DNA of 64,000 nt from assembly GCA_025056155.1 (NCBI GenBank), contig JANWWL010000007.1, positions 1 through 64,000 of the forward strand, given 5' to 3'. The DNA is from Sphingomonadaceae bacterium. Lineage in GTDB: Bacteria > Pseudomonadota > Alphaproteobacteria > Sphingomonadales > Sphingomonadaceae. A program made the translations under genes and the position numbers. The notes beneath the pieces are model-generated. The model was not told the origin of the DNA, ran no database searches, and worked only from the letters and a program-made list of their open reading frames with translations. This document shows positions 17,290 through 25,738 of this stretch, in pieces (positions within the stretch are counted from its first letter, which is position 1; every line of letters begins with the position of its first letter).

Positions 17290-18701
17290 GCGTCGGCCAG
17301 GCGGACGATGTCGTCCTCGCCCAGGTAGAGGCCCTGCTGGACCTCGATGAGTTCGAGGACCTGGGGCCCGGGATTTTCCAAGCGGTGGACCGCGCCCACC
17401 GGGATGTGGACGCTTTCGCCCTGCCCCAGTTCCCGCACTTCGTCATCCACCGTCACGATGGCGCGGCCGGCGGCCACCACCCAGGTCTCGGCGCGGTGGG
17501 CGTGCTTTTGCAGGCTGAGCTTGTAGCCGGGCCGCACCGCGATCCGCTTGACCTGCCAACCCTGGCCGCGGCCCAGCGAGCGGAAGCTCCCCCAGGGCCG
17601 GCGCACCTCGGCGCTGGCGCGCGCAAGGTCGAGGCCGTCCGCCTCGATCCGCTCCACGACGCGGCGGATCTCCTCGGTCCGGCCGCGGGGGGCGATCAGC
17701 ACCGCGTCGGCCGTCGACACGACGACCATGCCCTCAAGACCCAAGGCCGCGACGAACGGGCCGCCGTCGTTGCGCACCAGGCTGTCCCGACAGTCGATGA
17801 GCGTGCCCGCCCCGCGCACCACGTTTCCGTCGGCGTCCGTCGCCAGCACCCGCCACAGCGCATCCCACGAGCCCACGTCCGACCAGCCCATTTCGACCGG
17901 CACGACGGCCACGTTGTCGGCCCGTTCCATCACGGCGTAGTCGACGCTGATGGCGGGCACCGCCACGAAGGCGTCGCGGTCCGGGCGAACGAACGGCCCT
18001 TCCGTGCGGAACGTGGCGGCCTTTCGGCAGCGGGAGGCCACGTCGGGCGCGTGCGCCGCCAGGGCCTTCAGGAAGGCGTCGGCCCGCATGAGGAAGATCC
18101 CCGCGTTCCACATGAGGCCCTGGGCCAGGTAGCGCGCCGCCGTCGCCGCGTCGGGTTTCTCGACGAAGCGCCGGACGCTCCGCACCGCGCCCTGTCCTTC
18201 GGCCTCGATGTAGCCGTAGCCGGTGGCCGGCTCTGAAGGGCGAACCCCGAAAGTGACGAGCCGCCCCGCGCGGGCCACCGGGGCCGCCACGGCGACGGCG
18301 GCGCGAAACGCTTCCTCGTGGCGGATCAGGTGGTCGGAGGGCATCACCAGGAGGAGGGCTTCCGGGCGGCCTTGAGCGAGGTGCCACTGGGCTGCCAGGG
18401 CGATCGCCGGGGCGGTGTTGCGCCCTTCGGGCTCGAGGAGGATGGCGGCGGGCTCGATTCCCGCCTCGCCCAGTTGGTCGGCCACCAGGAACCGATGGTC
18501 TTCGCCGGCCACCACGAGCGGCGGCCGGAAGCGCAGGCCCGGCGCCTCGACCGCCACGCGCCGCGCGGTGGCCTGCAGCATCGTCTGTTCGTGGGTGAGC
18601 GCCTGGAGTTGCTTAGGCATGTCGGCCCGCGAGAGGGGCCACAGCCGTGTGCCCGCCCCGCCGCAGAGCAGTACAGGCCAGATGTCGTGGGGTTCCGCCA
18701 T
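17268..18701 (-). CDS. manC: Mannose-1-phosphate guanylyltransferase
   Basis: Makes GDP-mannose from mannose-1-phosphate and GTP. The 477-residue protein has the nucleotidyltransferase signature [15 protein letters not shown] at residues 10-25, [15 protein letters not shown], the FVEKPD block and [16 protein letters not shown]-terminal cupin domain carries RPWGSFRSL and an isomerase-like segment, as in bifunctional ManC/phosphomannose isomerase proteins, so isomerase activity is possible. ATG at 18701 ([15 protein letters not shown]) is chosen because upstream residues to 18821 look non-coding. It supplies gmd, with which it overlaps tail to tail. Confidence 0.95.
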   Translation of the reverse strand: MAEPHDIWPVLLCGGAGTRLWPLSRADMPKQLQALTHEQTMLQATARRVAVEAPGLRFRPPLVVAGEDHRFLVADQLGEAGIEPAAILLEPEGRNTAPAIALAAQWHLAQGRPEALLLVMPSDHLIRHEEAFRAAVAVAAPVARAGRLVTFGVRPSEPATGYGYIEAEGQGAVRSVRRFVEKPDAATAARYLAQGLMWNAGIFLMRADAFLKALAAHAPDVASRCRKAATFRTEGPFVRPDRDAFVAVPAISVDYAVMERADNVAVVPVEMGWSDVGSWDALWRVLATDADGNVVRGAGTLIDCRDSLVRNDGGPFVAALGLEGMVVVSTADAVLIAPRGRTEEIRRVVERIEADGLDLARASAEVRRPWGSFRSLGRGQGWQVKRIAVRPGYKLSLQKHAHRAETWVVAAGRAIVTVDDEVRELGQGESVHIPVGAVHRLENPGPQVLELIEVQQGLYLGEDDIVRLADAYGRAST

Positions 18702-18894
18702 GCCCGCCCCGCCGAGGCCGTCCGACGGTGTTCCTAGGCGGGAGCGGGTGATGTGGCAAGGTGAAGCGGGTCGACTGCGGTTGCGAAGTTTGCCACCCGC
18801 CGCCCCAAGCGACGACCCCACCGGCGTGGACGGGGGCGTATCACCCCAGACGACGAGGGGTTGAGAGCCTTTCCCGACGGTTTAGGATGCCCTG

Positions 18895-19977
18895 GTGGAC
18901 ATCGGACCGCCGCTGACCTCCGTCAGGGCCGTCAACACCGCGACGCCGGGAGACGGGTTGGAGTGGGGGCTGCGGGCGCCCTCGCGGCGGCCGCGCCTGT
19001 TGGGGGCGATCGATCTCGGCACCAACAACTGCCGCCTTCTCATCGCGCGGCCCACGCCCGAGGGCTTCCGCGTGGTGGACGCCTTCTCGCGCGTGGTGCG
19101 GCTGGGCGAGGGACTCGGCGAAACGGGGCGATTGTCGCCTGAGGCGATGGATCGTGCCGTGGCGGCGCTTGCCGTGTGCGCCGAGAAGCTGCGCCGGCGC
19201 GGTGTGACGGAAGTCCGGTCGGTCGCCACCGAGGCCTGCCGGCGGGCGGCCAACGGACCGGAGTTCGTCCAGCGCGTGTTCAAGGAGACGGGGCTCGCCC
19301 TCGACGTCATTTCGCCGGCCGAGGAGGCCCGGCTGGCCGTGCTGGGCTGCCAACCCTTGATCGACGACGCCGCGCCCCAGACCTTGGTGTTCGACATCGG
19401 CGGGGGGTCGACCGAGGTCGTCCTTCTCGAGCGGGCCAGGGGCCCCCGCCGGCTGTCCGACGCGGGTCTGGGCGACGAGCTGCGCATGCGGGGCTGGGTC
19501 AGCGTGCCTTGGGGGGTCGTGTCGCTGGCCGAGACGGCCGGGCCCGACCCCGGCGACCGGATGGCCCGGCTCGAAGCCTTCTTCCGGATGAAGGGGCAGG
19601 TGGCGCGGCACCTGGGCGCGCTGCGCCGCGTGGCCCAGCGCGAGCTGCAGCTTCTGGGGGCTTCCGGCACCGTGACCACGCTCGCCAGCCTGCTGATGGG
19701 CCAGACGGTCTATGATCGGCGCCGGATCGACGGGTCGTGGTCGTCGACCTTGGCGCTCAAGGAGCTGGGCCATCGGCTGGCCGCCCTGCCGCGCGAGGAA
19801 CGGGCGCGCCTGCCGGGCATCGGACCCGACCGGGCCGACCTGGTGGTGGCCGGGGCGGCGATCCTGGAAGCGCTCATCGACCTCAGCCGGACGGACCGGA
19901 TCCGGGTGGCCGACCGCGGCCTGCGCGAAGGGATCCTGCGCTCGCTCCTGGCTCGGCCGGCTGCGCGTGCGGGATGA
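18895..19977 (+). CDS. Ppx/GppA-family exopolyphosphatase / pppGpp phosphatase
   Basis: A 360-residue member of the ASKHA-fold Ppx/GppA family, which hydrolyses inorganic polyphosphate and/or pppGpp. The first phosphate-binding loop is GAIDLGTNNCRLLIA near residue 38, the second FDIGGGSTEVVLLE near 164, and the adenosine-type motif LLGASGTVTTLAS near 256. It starts at GTG 18895 with about 35 poorly conserved residues before the core. It is shorter than E. coli Ppx and lacks the C-terminal HD-like domain, as is common in alphaproteobacteria. The stop overlaps rlmE by ATGA. Confidence 0.9.
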   Translation: MDIGPPLTSVRAVNTATPGDGLEWGLRAPSRRPRLLGAIDLGTNNCRLLIARPTPEGFRVVDAFSRVVRLGEGLGETGRLSPEAMDRAVAALAVCAEKLRRRGVTEVRSVATEACRRAANGPEFVQRVFKETGLALDVISPAEEARLAVLGCQPLIDDAAPQTLVFDIGGGSTEVVLLERARGPRRLSDAGLGDELRMRGWVSVPWGVVSLAETAGPDPGDRMARLEAFFRMKGQVARHLGALRRVAQRELQLLGASGTVTTLASLLMGQTVYDRRRIDGSWSSTLALKELGHRLAALPREERARLPGIGPDRADLVVAGAAILEALIDLSRTDRIRVADRGLREGILRSLLARPAARAG

Positions 19978-20630
19978 GCCGTGGGGCGGACGGCGGCCGC
20001 CGGCCCGTGCGCGCCCGGTCGGCCTCGTCGGCGCGCTGGATCCGCCGCCAGCTGGCCGATCCTTACGTTCGCCGAGCGCAGGCGGAAGGCTGGCGTTCCC
20101 GTGCGGCCTTCAAGCTCATGGAGCTCGACGACCGCTTCGGTCTGTTGCGCGGGGTCCGCGGGGTGCTCGACTTGGGGGCTGCACCGGGAAGCTGGAGCCA
20201 GGTGGTCCGGGCGCGCGCACCGGCCGCCCGGGTGGTGGCCGTGGACCGGCTGGAGATGGCCCCGATCGAGGAGGTGGAGGTGCTCCGCCTCGACCTTCTG
20301 GAGACGGACGCGGCCGAAGCGGTGGCCGCGGCGCTCCGTGGACCGGTCGACCTCGTCCTGTCGGACATGGCGGCCAACACCGTGGGCCATGCGCGCACCG
20401 ACCATTTGCGGACGATGGCGCTCGTCGAGGCGGCGGCTGGCCTCGCCGTCGAGGTGCTGGCGCCCGGGGGGGCGTTCGTGGCCAAGCTGCTGGCCGGCGG
20501 CACCGAACCCGAGTTGCTGGCCGAACTCAAGCGCCGGTTCGCCGACGTGCGCCACGCCAAGCCACCTGCCAGCCGCAAGGAATCGCGGGAGACCTATGTC
20601 GTGGCGCGCGGCTTCCGGCCCGTGACCTGA
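19974..20630 (+). CDS. rlmE: 23S rRNA (uridine-2'-O-)-methyltransferase RlmE/FtsJ
   Basis: A SAM-dependent methyltransferase that 2'-O-methylates U2552 of 23S rRNA late in 50S assembly. The 218-residue protein has the SAM motif LDLGAAPGSWSQVV and the full K-D-K-E catalytic tetrad: Lys47 (RAAFKLMELD), Asp131 (VLSDMAAN), Lys171 (FVAKLLAGG) and Glu206 (SRETYVVARGFR). A basic N-terminal tail is typical. It is translationally coupled to the ppx/gppA gene by ATGA, the normal alphaproteobacterial pairing. Confidence 0.95.
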   Translation: MSRGADGGRRPVRARSASSARWIRRQLADPYVRRAQAEGWRSRAAFKLMELDDRFGLLRGVRGVLDLGAAPGSWSQVVRARAPAARVVAVDRLEMAPIEEVEVLRLDLLETDAAEAVAAALRGPVDLVLSDMAANTVGHARTDHLRTMALVEAAAGLAVEVLAPGGAFVAKLLAGGTEPELLAELKRRFADVRHAKPPASRKESRETYVVARGFRPVT

Positions 20631-20761
20631 AGCCCCCCGCAAGGCGAGTGCCACGCTGCACGCCGCCGGGAGCCGGACGACTCGGGGCCCGCCCTGCCCG
20701 CCGGACGGGATGGCCGGACGTCCGGGCGGCGGAGGGCCCAGCCCCTGGGGGACGGCCCGCC

Positions 20762-21613
20762 TCAGCGGTCTTCGGCCAGGCGGCGGTAGAGGTCGGGCCT
20801 TCGGTCGCGGAAGAAGCCGAACGCGGCGCGGTGGCGGGCCGCCCGGTCGAGGTCGAGTTCGGCCACGACCACGCCTTCCTCCGTGCGCCCCAGCTGGGCC
20901 AGCATGTCGCCACGTTCGTCGCAGACGAAGCTCGAGCCGTAGAAGGTCTGGCCGCCTTCGGTGCCGACGCGATTGGCCGCCACCACGGGCACGACGTTGG
21001 CCACCGCGTGCCCCACCATGGCGCGCACCCACAGGCGCTGGGTGTCGAGGTGGGGATCGTGCGGCTCGCTGCCGATGGCGGTGGGGAAGAGGAGGATCTC
21101 GGCGCCGTCCAGCATCAAGGCGCGAGCGGTCTCGGGATACCATTGGTCCCAGCAGATGCCGACACCCAGCACCCCCCAGGGTGTCTTCCAGGTGCGAAAG
21201 CCGGTGTTGCCGGGGCGGAAATAGAATTTCTCCTGGTAGCCTGGCCCGTCCGGAATGTGGCTCTTGCGATAGATGCCCATGACTTGGCCGTCGGGGCCCA
21301 CCATGGCCAGGCTGTTGTAGTAATGGGGCCCATCGCGCTCAAAGAAGCTTGTGGGAATCACGAGCCGCAGTTCCGCGGCCAGTGCCTGCATGGCCTGCAC
21401 GGCCGGATGTTCCGCGCAAGGTGCCGCCCGGGCGAAGTGCGCTTCGTCTTGTGTGCGGCAGAAATAGTGCCCCTCGAACAGCTCGGGCGGCAGGACGATC
21501 CGAGCGCCTTGGGCGGCCGCCTGGCGGACGAGGCGCCTCACGGCCGCGATGTCGCGGTCGCGCTCGTCCGTGAAGGCGAGCTGCAGGGCGGCCACCTTCA
21601 CGCGCCGGCTCAT
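20762..21613 (-). CDS. aguB: N-carbamoylputrescine amidase
   Basis: A nitrilase-superfamily hydrolase converting N-carbamoylputrescine to putrescine, CO2 and ammonia. The catalytic triad is visible: Glu44 (LPPELFEGHYF), Lys117 (IYRKSHIPDGPGY) and Cys154 (GICWDQWYPE). The EKFYFRPGN block is typical of AguB. The 283-residue gene overlaps the stop of aguA by ATGA and follows it, forming the agmatine-to-putrescine operon. The upstream 131 bp before convergent rlmE hold no gene. Confidence 0.94.
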   Translation of the reverse strand: MSRRVKVAALQLAFTDERDRDIAAVRRLVRQAAAQGARIVLPPELFEGHYFCRTQDEAHFARAAPCAEHPAVQAMQALAAELRLVIPTSFFERDGPHYYNSLAMVGPDGQVMGIYRKSHIPDGPGYQEKFYFRPGNTGFRTWKTPWGVLGVGICWDQWYPETARALMLDGAEILLFPTAIGSEPHDPHLDTQRLWVRAMVGHAVANVVPVVAANRVGTEGGQTFYGSSFVCDERGDMLAQLGRTEEGVVVAELDLDRAARHRAAFGFFRDRRPDLYRRLAEDR

Positions 21614-22575
21614 CGTGCGGCCTCGGCCGGTTGGGGCTGGGTGATGCAGTGGAAGCTGCCGCCGCCCGACAGCAGGGCCATGGACGGGAGCCCCGTCACG
21701 CGGTGGCGGGGGAAGATCCGCCGCAGGGCGGACAAGGCCGCCGCGTCGGCCGGAACGCCGTAGAGCGGTGCCACCACCTGGCCGTTGGCGATCACGAAGT
21801 TCATGTAGCTGGCGGGCACCGGCGCGCCGTCGCGTTCGATCCGACCGGGGCTCGGCATGTCGAGCACGAGGAGGCCTGCCGTCTGCGCGCGCGCGCGCGC
21901 GTCGAGGAAGGCCTCGGCGTTGGGATCGTCGTCCGCGGGCAAGGGGATGGCGACCGTGCCCGGGGTCACGAAGCGGGCCAAGTTGTCGACGTGGCCATCC
22001 GTATGGTCGCCGGCCAGGCCCTGGCCCAGCCAGATGACCCGCCGGATGCCGAGTGCCGCCTTCAGCACCCGCTCGACGTCGGCCCGGTCGAGCCCGGGGT
22101 TGCGGTTGGGGTTGAGGAGGCACTGCTCGGTGGTGAGGAGGAGGCCCCGGCCGTCGGTGTCGAGCGCTCCGCCTTCGGCCACCAGGTCGAAGCGCGACAG
22201 GCCCGCTCCTGCCGCCTCGGCCAGGCGGGCGGCCAGATCGTCGTCACCTGCCAGGCGATACTTGCCCCCCCAGCCGTTGAAGCGGAAGGCCACCGCCTGC
22301 CCGTGGGCGAGGAACAGGGGCCCGGTGTCGCGCAGCCAGACGTCGCCGAACGGCATGGGGAGCACTTCGGCCGCCGGTCCCACGGCGGCACGGGCGGCGG
22401 CCGTGGCTTCGTCGGTGGCGGCCAGGAGCTTCACGGGGACGGTGGCGGCCAGCTGGCGCACGAGGGCGGCCACCTCCTGACGGGCGGGCTCGAGGTCATC
22501 CCCCCACAGTTCGGGATGGGAGGGAAAGGCCGTCCACACCGCGGCCTGCGGGGCCCATTCCGGCGGCATGCCCAT
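21610..22575 (-). CDS. aguA: Agmatine deiminase
   Basis: Hydrolyses agmatine to N-carbamoylputrescine and ammonia; porphyromonas-type guanidino-group-modifying fold. Recognisable are MPPEWAPQAAVWTAFPSH at the N-terminus, DVWLRDTGPLFL, GGKYRLAGDD, GDHTDGHVDNLARFV and the nucleophile Cys310 in SGGGSFHCITQPQ. At 321 residues it is slightly shorter than usual (about 350). ATG at 22575 is used; one two codons downstream (MPPEW) is equally possible. It lies in an operon with aguB. Confidence 0.95.
   Translation of the reverse strand: MGMPPEWAPQAAVWTAFPSHPELWGDDLEPARQEVAALVRQLAATVPVKLLAATDEATAAARAAVGPAAEVLPMPFGDVWLRDTGPLFLAHGQAVAFRFNGWGGKYRLAGDDDLAARLAEAAGAGLSRFDLVAEGGALDTDGRGLLLTTEQCLLNPNRNPGLDRADVERVLKAALGIRRVIWLGQGLAGDHTDGHVDNLARFVTPGTVAIPLPADDDPNAEAFLDARARAQTAGLLVLDMPSPGRIERDGAPVPASYMNFVIANGQVVAPLYGVPADAAALSALRRIFPRHRVTGLPSMALLSGGGSFHCITQPQPAEAAR
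21885..21901. repeat. (GC)n dinucleotide tract inside aguA
   Basis: Seventeen bases of alternating GC encode the Arg/Ala stretch (ARARA) on the aguA strand. Such tracts are prone to slippage; a length change would shift the aguA frame. The reading frame here is intact. Confidence 0.7.
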
Positions 22576-22618
22576 GGCCCGGCCCTAGGTCAGCCGGGAA
22601 GGTGAATCCACCTGGGGC

Positions 22619-23173
22619 TCAGCGGTCGGCACGCGGCCAGCGGATGGCGACGGCGCCCCGCAGCTCGCCCTCGCGAAAGCCCATGGCCTGGTCGTGAGGA
22701 TAGTGCTGGGCGATGGCGGCGCGAACTTCGGGGGCCACGGCCGGGCCGTGGCACAGGAGGCATGGACCCTGGGTGGGAATGGCGCGCAGGTAGCGGAATT
22801 CGCCCTCCGTCTCGGCGAAGATCTCGGCCTGACGGCCGTCGGGGGCCATGGGGGCCTCGGCCAGGCGTTCCAGGGCCTGGCGTTCGAAGGCATCCGGCAC
22901 CGAGGCGGGATTGCGCACGCGCAGCGCCACCCGCCGAACCGCAAGCCCCGAGCGCTCGGAATGAATCTGGGCCAGGGCCGGGGCGATGGCCGCGCACGCC
23001 TCGACCGCCGCCGCTGGGCCACCGGCCGAGAGCGCCGCATCGAGGGCCTGGCGAAGCTCAGCCAGGAAGGCGTCGGCCGCGGCCCGACTCCGGGCCAGGG
23101 CCTCGGGCGGCGGGGCCGGTGCCGCGCCCAGGGCGAGCAACGGCAGGACGAGCAGGGCGCGCTGCATCTTCAT
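22619..23173 (-). CDS. Exported Tll0287-like (DUF3365) single-heme protein
   Basis: A 184-residue secreted protein: signal peptide at residues 1-22 (MKMQRALLVLPLLALGAAPA), a helical sensor-like domain (RVALRVRNPASVPDAFE is the DUF3365/Tll0287 signature) and one c-type heme site CLLCH at 138-142. The family binds heme c in the periplasm and is thought to sense redox or gas signals, or shuttle electrons. Its start overlaps the upstream aminotransferase stop by ATGA. Its function with that enzyme is not evident. Confidence 0.85.
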   Translation of the reverse strand: MKMQRALLVLPLLALGAAPAPPPEALARSRAAADAFLAELRQALDAALSAGGPAAAVEACAAIAPALAQIHSERSGLAVRRVALRVRNPASVPDAFERQALERLAEAPMAPDGRQAEIFAETEGEFRYLRAIPTQGPCLLCHGPAVAPEVRAAIAQHYPHDQAMGFREGELRGAVAIRWPRADR

Positions 23174-24369
23174 GGCCGCCGACGGGCCACGAACCGTGCC
23201 AGCCGATCGAGGGCGGCGGCCAGCACCGGCTCGGACGGCGTGAGGCTGAGGCGCACGAAGCCGCACCCGGCGGCGCCGAAGCCCGACCCCGGCATCACCG
23301 CCACCCCTTCCTCCTCGAGCAGGTCCAGCGCGAAGGCCACGTCCGAGGCCGCGATCCGCCGGACGTCCACGAACAGGAACATCCCGCCGTCGGGCGGGGC
23401 CACGTCGAGGCCGGGGATGGACTTGAGCCGCTCGAGGGCGAGCCGCGCGCGGCGAGCGAAGCCCGTGCGGTAGGGAGCGAGCTCCGCTTCGGGCAGGGCG
23501 AGGGCCGCCACGCCCGCATCCTGCACGAACTGGGCCACGCCGAACAAGGCCGCGGCACTCCACTCCTCGAAGGCGGGCAGCAGGCGTTCGGGCGCAATCG
23601 CCCAGCCCAGGCGGAAACCCGTCATGCCGTGGCTCTTGGACAGGCTGTCGATCACGATCGTGGCCTCGGCCGGACCGTGGGTCAGGGCCGAAGCGAAGGG
23701 GCGCCCGTGCATCAGGTGGCCATAGACCTCGTCGGCCACCAGCCACAGGCCGTGGGCCGTGCACAGCTGGGCAAGGCGCTGCCACGCGGGTGCTGCCAGC
23801 GCCCGGCCGGTGGGGTTGGCCGGGGTGTTGACCAGGATGGCCCGCGTGCGTGGCCCGACGGCCGCGGCCAATCGGTCGACGTCGAGGGCGAAGTCGGGTC
23901 CGTCCATCGGCACCGGCACCAGGCGGCCACCGGCCGCGGCCACGGTCGTGGGATAGGTGGCGTAGAAGGGGTCGGGGGTGACCACTTCGTCACCCTCGCC
24001 CAGGATCAGCGACAGGGCGGCCAGCAGCGCGTGCTGGGCACCTGGCAGCACCGCGACGCGGGCGGGAGCGCAGCCGCGGGCCCGCCCGACGGCCTGACGC
24101 AGCGCGGGCTCGCCCAGGAGCGGCGAATAGCGCGTGCGCCCGGCGTGCAGCGCCTGGATGGCCGCCTGGACGATGGCCGAGTGAGGCGGCTCCTCGGGCT
24201 GGCCAATGGCGAGCGGGAAGATGGGCAGGCCGGCCTCGCGCCGCTTGCGCGCGCGCTCGAGCACGGCCCAGGCCTCGGCACCGCCTGCGGCCACCATGGG
24301 GGCGACCCGTGGCCCCGGCGGGGGCCGCCCCGCTTGCTCGGCGCGAAGCTCAGGCGGAGAGAGGTTCAC
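23170..24369 (-). CDS. Class I/II pyridoxal-phosphate aminotransferase
   Basis: A fold-type I aminotransferase of 399 residues. It shows AIGQPEEPPHS, the cofactor-binding GAQHALLAALSLI, NTPANPTGRAL, and the PLP lysine in IDSLSKSHGMTGFRLGW. Such enzymes use aspartate, alanine, aromatic or succinyl-diaminopimelate substrates; this one resembles the DapC/aspartate aminotransferase-like group but the substrate cannot be fixed. The start is taken as GTG 24369 (reads MNLSPPEL), which matches family N-termini; an internal ATG would remove about 25 residues. It is divergent from the ABA4-like gene with 30 bp between. Confidence 0.85.
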   Translation of the reverse strand: MNLSPPELRAEQAGRPPPGPRVAPMVAAGGAEAWAVLERARKRREAGLPIFPLAIGQPEEPPHSAIVQAAIQALHAGRTRYSPLLGEPALRQAVGRARGCAPARVAVLPGAQHALLAALSLILGEGDEVVTPDPFYATYPTTVAAAGGRLVPVPMDGPDFALDVDRLAAAVGPRTRAILVNTPANPTGRALAAPAWQRLAQLCTAHGLWLVADEVYGHLMHGRPFASALTHGPAEATIVIDSLSKSHGMTGFRLGWAIAPERLLPAFEEWSAAALFGVAQFVQDAGVAALALPEAELAPYRTGFARRARLALERLKSIPGLDVAPPDGGMFLFVDVRRIAASDVAFALDLLEEEGVAVMPGSGFGAAGCGFVRLSLTPSEPVLAAALDRLARFVARRRP

Positions 24370-24399
24370 GCGAAGCGGGGTAGCACGGAAGGATGCGGG

Positions 24400-24885
24400 A
24401 TGGCCAACGCGGAGCTGTTGTTCGGGCTTGCCAACCTGTTCGCGATGGCGGGCTGGGCGTGCTTGGCCGTGGCCGTGTTCCGGGTCCGTCGGGCGGGCCT
24501 GGTGGCGGCCGCGCGGGTGGCGGCCGCTCTGGTGGCAGGTCTGTACGTCGCCATCCTGGTGCGCGGGTTGGCGGTGGGACCGGGCCTGCCCGAGGGGGCC
24601 GGATTCGCCACGCTGCGCGGGGTCGAAGCGCTGTTCGGCCAGCCGGGGGCGATCCTGGGGGCGTGGGTGCACCTTCTGGCCTTCGACCTGTGGGCCGGTG
24701 CCTGGGCGGCCGAAGACGCGGGCCGGCGCGACCTGCCGGCCGTGCCGATGCTGGGCTGCCTGGCGCTGACCTTGATGGCCGGGCCGGCGGGGCTGCTCGT
24801 CTATCTGCTCTGGGCGAGCCTGCGTCCAGGCCGGCCTGGAGCGGGTAGCGGGAATCGAACCCGCGCGTTCAGCATGGGAGGCTGA
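24400..24885 (+). CDS. ABA4-like (DUF4281) membrane protein
   Basis: A 161-residue protein with four predicted membrane spans (residues about 5-27, 36-55, 83-106 and 119-141) and the ABA4-like signature LRGVEALFGQPGAILGAWVHLLAFDLWAGAW. Plant ABA4 is needed for neoxanthin synthesis; the bacterial relatives are uncharacterised. The last 13 to 16 codons run antisense through the tRNA-Gly gene, so the true C-terminus is partly dictated by tRNA sequence and the hydrophilic tail SGNRTRAFSMGG is probably not functional. It shares a 30 bp upstream gap with the divergent aminotransferase. Confidence 0.82.
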   Translation: MANAELLFGLANLFAMAGWACLAVAVFRVRRAGLVAAARVAAALVAGLYVAILVRGLAVGPGLPEGAGFATLRGVEALFGQPGAILGAWVHLLAFDLWAGAWAAEDAGRRDLPAVPMLGCLALTLMAGPAGLLVYLLWASLRPGRPGAGSGNRTRAFSMGG

Positions 24886-24910
24886 CAGGCTACCACTACA
24901 TCATACCCGC
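24837..24910 (-). tRNA. tRNA-Gly (anticodon CCC), CCA encoded
   Basis: The minus strand folds as a complete cloverleaf: acceptor GCGGGTA paired with TACCCGC, anticodon stem TCAGC/GCTGA with loop CTCCCAT (anticodon CCC), and T arm GCGGG-TTCGATT-CCCGC. Discriminator T and an encoded CCA follow (24840-24837). The 3' half overlaps, antisense, the end of the ABA4-like gene. No integrase or duplicated tRNA end is nearby. Confidence 0.95.
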
Positions 24911-25126
24911 CCGCCGGCCGGGTGAGGATCTAGGAGGCGCGGGGGCGGACGGTCAAGACCGGGACGCCGGCATCGGGGCGGTGGACTCGCCGGGCCGATC
25001 ACCCCTCGCCAGGCCAATCGCTCCAGGCGCCGGGCTCGGCGGGCGAAGGGGGACCGGCGGGGGGCGTGGCGGCGGACGTCGGGGGCCGATACCGCGCGGG
25101 GCACCCCGATGGCCGCCGCGGCGACG

Positions 25127-25615
25127 TCAGGCCGGTTGGGGGGTTGTGCGCGGGCGAAGGCGCAGCGCCACGCCCATGAGGCCGAAGCCCGAAACCATCA
25201 TGGCCCAGGCTGCAGGCTCGGGGATTGGGGCCGGTGGCGGGGGCGGTCCGCCGCCGTCACCGCCGCCACCCCCGCCGCCGCCACCGCCGCTCCCGCCGGG
25301 GGTCAAGCTGGGCACGACCGCACCCGGCGGCAGCAGGCCGCCCAGGGCCACGGGGGGCCGGGCGGTCATCACCTGGGCGGGCGGCATGAAGTCGGCCAAC
25401 GGCGGCACCAGCGCGCCGCCCAGAGGGGCCACGAGGGTCGGGCAGTCGTCAATCCGCGTGCGCGGGGGGACGGGCCGGGGGGCGGCCGCCGTGCGCGCCG
25501 TCGGGGTCTTGCGCTCGACTTTTGGTTTGGGTCGCGCCTCTTGCACGGCCACCACGCTTCCCGCTCCCACACCGCCCGCGAGCAAGAGGGCGCAGATCTC
25601 CTTGAGTGTCGCCAT
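25127..25615 (-). CDS. PEPxxWA-CTERM sorted exported protein
   Basis: A 162-residue protein with an N-terminal hydrophobic segment (residues 5-25), a Pro/Arg/Thr-rich middle, a glycine run followed by a proline run encoded by a GCC/GGC-rich low-complexity tract (about 25220-25310), and a C-terminal sorting signal PEPAAWAMMVSGFGLMG plus arginine-rich tail. This PEPxxWA-CTERM signal is recognised by exosortase systems tied to exopolysaccharide and outer-surface export. The exosortase itself is not in the window. The mature function is unknown. ATG 25615 is preferred over one at 25717. Confidence 0.8.
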   Translation of the reverse strand: MATLKEICALLLAGGVGAGSVVAVQEARPKPKVERKTPTARTAAAPRPVPPRTRIDDCPTLVAPLGGALVPPLADFMPPAQVMTARPPVALGGLLPPGAVVPSLTPGGSGGGGGGGGGGDGGGPPPPPAPIPEPAAWAMMVSGFGLMGVALRLRPRTTPQPA

Positions 25616-25738
25616 CGCCCAACCCTGGCCGCCCACGCGGGCGGTCCGACCCGTTGTCCAGAACGGCGAGATAAGGCGGAGGTTGCCGTGCGTCGACTGG
25701 GTCGGCGCGATCTTCACCCTCTTTTGCGTTTCGCGGGC

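Noticed and set aside
24837-24910. Attachment site for an integrated element at tRNA-Gly (also considered at tRNA-Arg and tRNA-Lys)
   Set aside because: No integrase and no repeated tRNA 3' end was found next to any of the three tRNAs.
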